Of a DNA stretch of 64,000 nucleotides, positions 61,301-64,000 are shown one piece after another. Source of the DNA: Breoghania sp. L-A4. Lineage in GTDB: Bacteria > Pseudomonadota > Alphaproteobacteria > Rhizobiales > Stappiaceae. A program made the position numbers and the translations under genes. The stretch is taken from contig NZ_CP031841.1 of the NCBI RefSeq assembly GCF_003432385.1, positions 1,899,579 to 1,963,578 of the forward strand, in the 5' to 3' direction. A model generated the notes under the pieces. That model did not search any database and was not told where the DNA came from. It was given only the letters and a program-made list of their open reading frames with translations. How positions within the stretch are numbered: position 1 is the stretch's first letter; every line of letters starts with the position of its first letter.

Positions 61301-64000
61301 TGCCCCCGGTCCAGAGACCCGGCGAAAGGTGAAGCCGCCGGCACCGGTGAAAGGAAAGATATTGAGATGGAAGGCTCGGGTGAAATCCTTGTTGTATGGA
61401 TAACCGAGATCCACGCCCCAGTCGCCGTTGGTATAGATGTCGAAGGCAATCACCGGGATCGTGATGCCCGCCGCGCCAAACTGCCAATGGCGCAGGTTCT
61501 CGGCCAGCGCGACCTCCGCCGAATAGACGCCCAGATCGTCGGCCAGTTTGCGATAGAGCACGTCGATGTCGAAGAGATCGGCAACCTCGACACGAAGCCC
61601 CGCAAGATCGGGATCGCGAATCGCGAGCCCCAAGCCGAGATAGTCGAAGAGCTTGACGTCGAATCCCACGGTCCAGTCCCGCTGCGGCGCGTACCTGACA
61701 TCCGGGATCTCAATCTCTTCCGCAGTGTTATCGCCCACCTCTTTGCCAACGGGCATGCCTGTGGCCCCTTGCGCAAGCTGTTCAAGCACAAGTTGGGTGG
61801 AAATCCGCTCGCCGCTTGCATCGATCCCGGGCAGCGGATCGACGCGCTGGCCCAGCGTCAATTGCCGCAGGTCGATTGATCCGCCCTTCTTTGGTGCCAC
61901 AGTCGAGAGAAGCCAGCCCACCCCGGCATCGATGTTGCCCGGATCAGCGAAGATATAGACCCCGGTTTTCGTACCCTCGGGCGGCAGATCCACGTTGAAG
62001 ACCTTGAGCTCAACCTCGACCCCGCGGAAACCCCAGGCTTTGCCCTCTTCCCCGGTGTTTTTTCATAGGTGAGCTGCACCAGCTCGTATTTTTTCGCTTT
62101 CAGCTCCAGCACGCCCTGAAAGCTGATATCGAGGCTGCCCGAAGGCGATGACGGGAAGGCCATCCCCAGCTCGAGCGCAAATTTGCCCTTGTTGAAGCCG
62201 AAGGCGAGGGCAAGCTCCATCTTGAAGTCTTTGAGCAAAGAGCCCAGCGACCCGAAGCTACCCATATCGAGATCGAATGTTAGGAAAAATTCCGTATCAA
62301 TATTGAATTCATTCTTCAGAGCTATCGAGATGAAATCTATATCGCCCAGCTTAAGCCCGGAGGACAACACTCCAAAGCCCTTCCATTTCAGCGGGAAGGA
62401 ACTGAAGAAACCGCCGCCGGGTTTCTTGTCGCCGCGCAGGAAATCAAAACGGAGCGCACCGGGGCTGAAGTCGAGGTCAAGGCTCCGCACGTCGCCCAAA
62501 GCGTCGATAAGGAACGTCATGTCGATCGCCAGATCGCCAAACTTTACCTTTTCGATGTCGAAGAAGTCGAAGTTGCTTCCCATGCCGAGATCGAAGGGTT
62601 TGAAGTCCATATCGCCATCGATGAGGAACTTACCCTCGACCTTGTCAACAGACTTACCATTCACCTCGGTTGGGACAACCTTGGCCGAATAGCCGATCTC
62701 GTCGATCCTGAGTGATTTGATAAGCGGAAAGTCGTCCTGCATCCTTATTTCGAGATCATCCGTGCTCAGGAATTTGTAGACCTCGACACTGGACCCGTTC
62801 TCGGTGCGGCGCTCATAGCTGCCTTCGAGCGTGACGACATTGGTCTCGACAATTGTGCCGTTCTTGGTGAGCGTCAGCCCGTCATCGCCAAAAAGCTGAC
62901 CGACCCGCAACTCCAGCTCACAATCGAAATCCTGCAGCTTGCCCACAGCAAAGCCCGCAGCGAGTTTCTTGACGTTGAATTCATATTGCTTGGACTCGTC
63001 AGGCTCGAGCGGTTTGCTTTCATAAGTCACAGCCGCAAACGGTTTGGCCTTCGGATTGCTACCGCTATCGCGTACGCGCTGAACGGGAAAACCGATGTGA
63101 TCGGCGCGAAACTCGTCCTTGCCGATCCCCCCATCAGGCCCTTGATCTGGGCCGGCAGGTTCGACGGGTTGATCGACATGTCGAGCACCAGTACGCCATT
63201 CCAATTGGGATCGTCGAGAGCAGTGCGCAGCGCCTCATAGCGCGGATCGTCCTTGAACGCCTCGTCTTTGGTGATTTTTTTATGCAGGTCGCGGACACGT
63301 TTTGCCGCGCCAGCGGCATCGGTGACATAGCGCTTGCCCGACCAGAGCTTGAGGTTGATCGTCTCGACCAATTGCCGGATCGAAAGCCCCTCATAGCCTT
63401 TGAACAACACCAACGCATCCTTGGGCGCGGCTTTGGCAACCTCGGCCGCTGTGCCTGCCTTGGTAAGGAGCTTGGCCTCAAACCCCAGCCCGAGATCGCG
63501 ATCTTACCCTTGATCTGGAACTCGGGGTCTTGCTGACCCAAAGCCGCCTCGCGATCTAGCGCCATGAAAAGTTGGTTGCGCAGGATCGCTGCTGTGAGGT
63601 CTCCGGGTACTAATCCCGGCACGTCGAGCTCGTCCGGTTTGCCCGCCAGGGAGAGCCGACCCTCGATCGTTTTATCCCATGCGCCGCGAGCAAAAACGAT
63701 CTCGCGGATATTGCCCTCGGTGTCTTCATAGATTTCAAAGCCCGCAGTGGTCACTCGAGGTTTGAGCAGCGTCGGAGACAACGTGCGGGCTAAATTTTTT
63801 TGTGTCGCGGACTTGGCTGAGACTTCGGGCATGGCTGCGCGCCGCCGAGCGTTCGACAACTGGGCCGGTACCGGTACGTCCCCGGCAGGCGGCATGCCCG
63901 TCGGTGCGGGCAGGATCGGAACGAAGCCCAGATCACCGCCCAGCTTGGCCCCGGGCAAGGGCCGCGGATCCGGTCTGCGCAGCCGCACGCCAGAGGTGTT
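55376..64000 (-). CDS. Giant protein of unknown function (partial, three frameshifts)
   Basis: The gene enters from the right edge and stops at 55376, at least 8.6 kb and about 2870 residues. It is read in four frame segments joined by one-base losses in G runs at 63489-63491, 63127-63132 and 62050-62053; the last segment alone is 2205 residues. There is no membrane helix or Walker motif that I can see. The region 61.0-63.0 kb is rich in regular amphipathic beta strands (LDIDFSPGALRFDF, GVLELKAKKYELVQLTYE). A beta-rich segment near 60.8-61.3 kb ends in VRIRVVIARVCVWRKCFEISVSFSFGTQVRIEQ. The rest is mixed and asparagine/proline-poor. GC is lower than the chromosome. I do not recognise the family; a secreted toxin, tail-associated cargo or lipid-groove protein are possibilities. 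Confidence 0.7.

Noticed and set aside
1..64000. CRISPR array
   Set aside because: No regularly spaced direct repeats with unique spacers were found by eye anywhere in the window, and no cas genes.

Overview
The window is about 64 kb of high-GC DNA from an alphaproteobacterium, most likely a member of the Hyphomicrobiales (Rhizobiales). The chromosomal genes are typical of that group: DUF5076, DUF971, an Omp31-like outer membrane protein, a class I fumarase, MoaA, a DUF3305/DUF3306 formate-dehydrogenase accessory set and a YkuD L,D-transpeptidase. Genus is not determined. No rRNA and no CRISPR array are visible; there is one tRNA.

Region 1, about 1-28.5 kb, is chromosomal backbone. It holds the end of an EamA transporter, a divergent LysR/NmrA-type pair, a chemoreceptor with a terminator, a Tat-exported multicopper oxidase, two paralogous cysteine-rich small secreted proteins, a multi-cluster ferredoxin protein divergent from DUF3305-DUF3306, a transglutaminase-like protein, MoaA, a frameshifted photolyase, a porin-like protein, a cytochrome c, an L,D-transpeptidase, fumarase, a YceI-cytochrome b561-YceI set, a carboxymuconolactone decarboxylase-like protein and a GST. 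One AT-richer gene, a 1275-residue SIR2-domain protein (11.5-15.3 kb), sits among these genes and looks like an acquired anti-phage gene.

Region 2, about 28.4-35.6 kb, starts at tRNA-Ser(GCT). It is a DNA phosphorothioation (Dnd) operon on the minus strand, in the order dndC, a 66-residue protein, dndD, dndE fused to a HerA-type ATPase, a four-helix membrane protein, and a dndB-like DGQHR gene. dndA and dndFGH are absent. dndD has an in-frame amber codon.

Region 3, about 35.8-55.2 kb, is a degraded prophage. It carries a serine recombinase cassette split by an 842-bp IS5/IS427-type element, then a RuvC-like gene, DUF6362, a ParB-fused methyltransferase, a C-terminal remnant of a C5 methyltransferase, DUF7220, DUF3489, terminase subunits, head and tail genes and several low-GC cargo genes. 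Two large internal deletions left chimeric junctions: terminase/capsid and tape measure/DUF2793. The phage cannot be functional.

Region 4, 55.4 kb to the right edge, is one giant minus-strand gene of at least 8.6 kb whose product I do not recognise.

A property of the whole window affects how it should be read. More than a dozen genes are broken by single-base deletions, nearly all in short G/C runs, and each reads as a normal protein if one base is restored. Sequencing or assembly error is the simplest explanation, so most genes flagged here as frameshifted may be intact in the organism.
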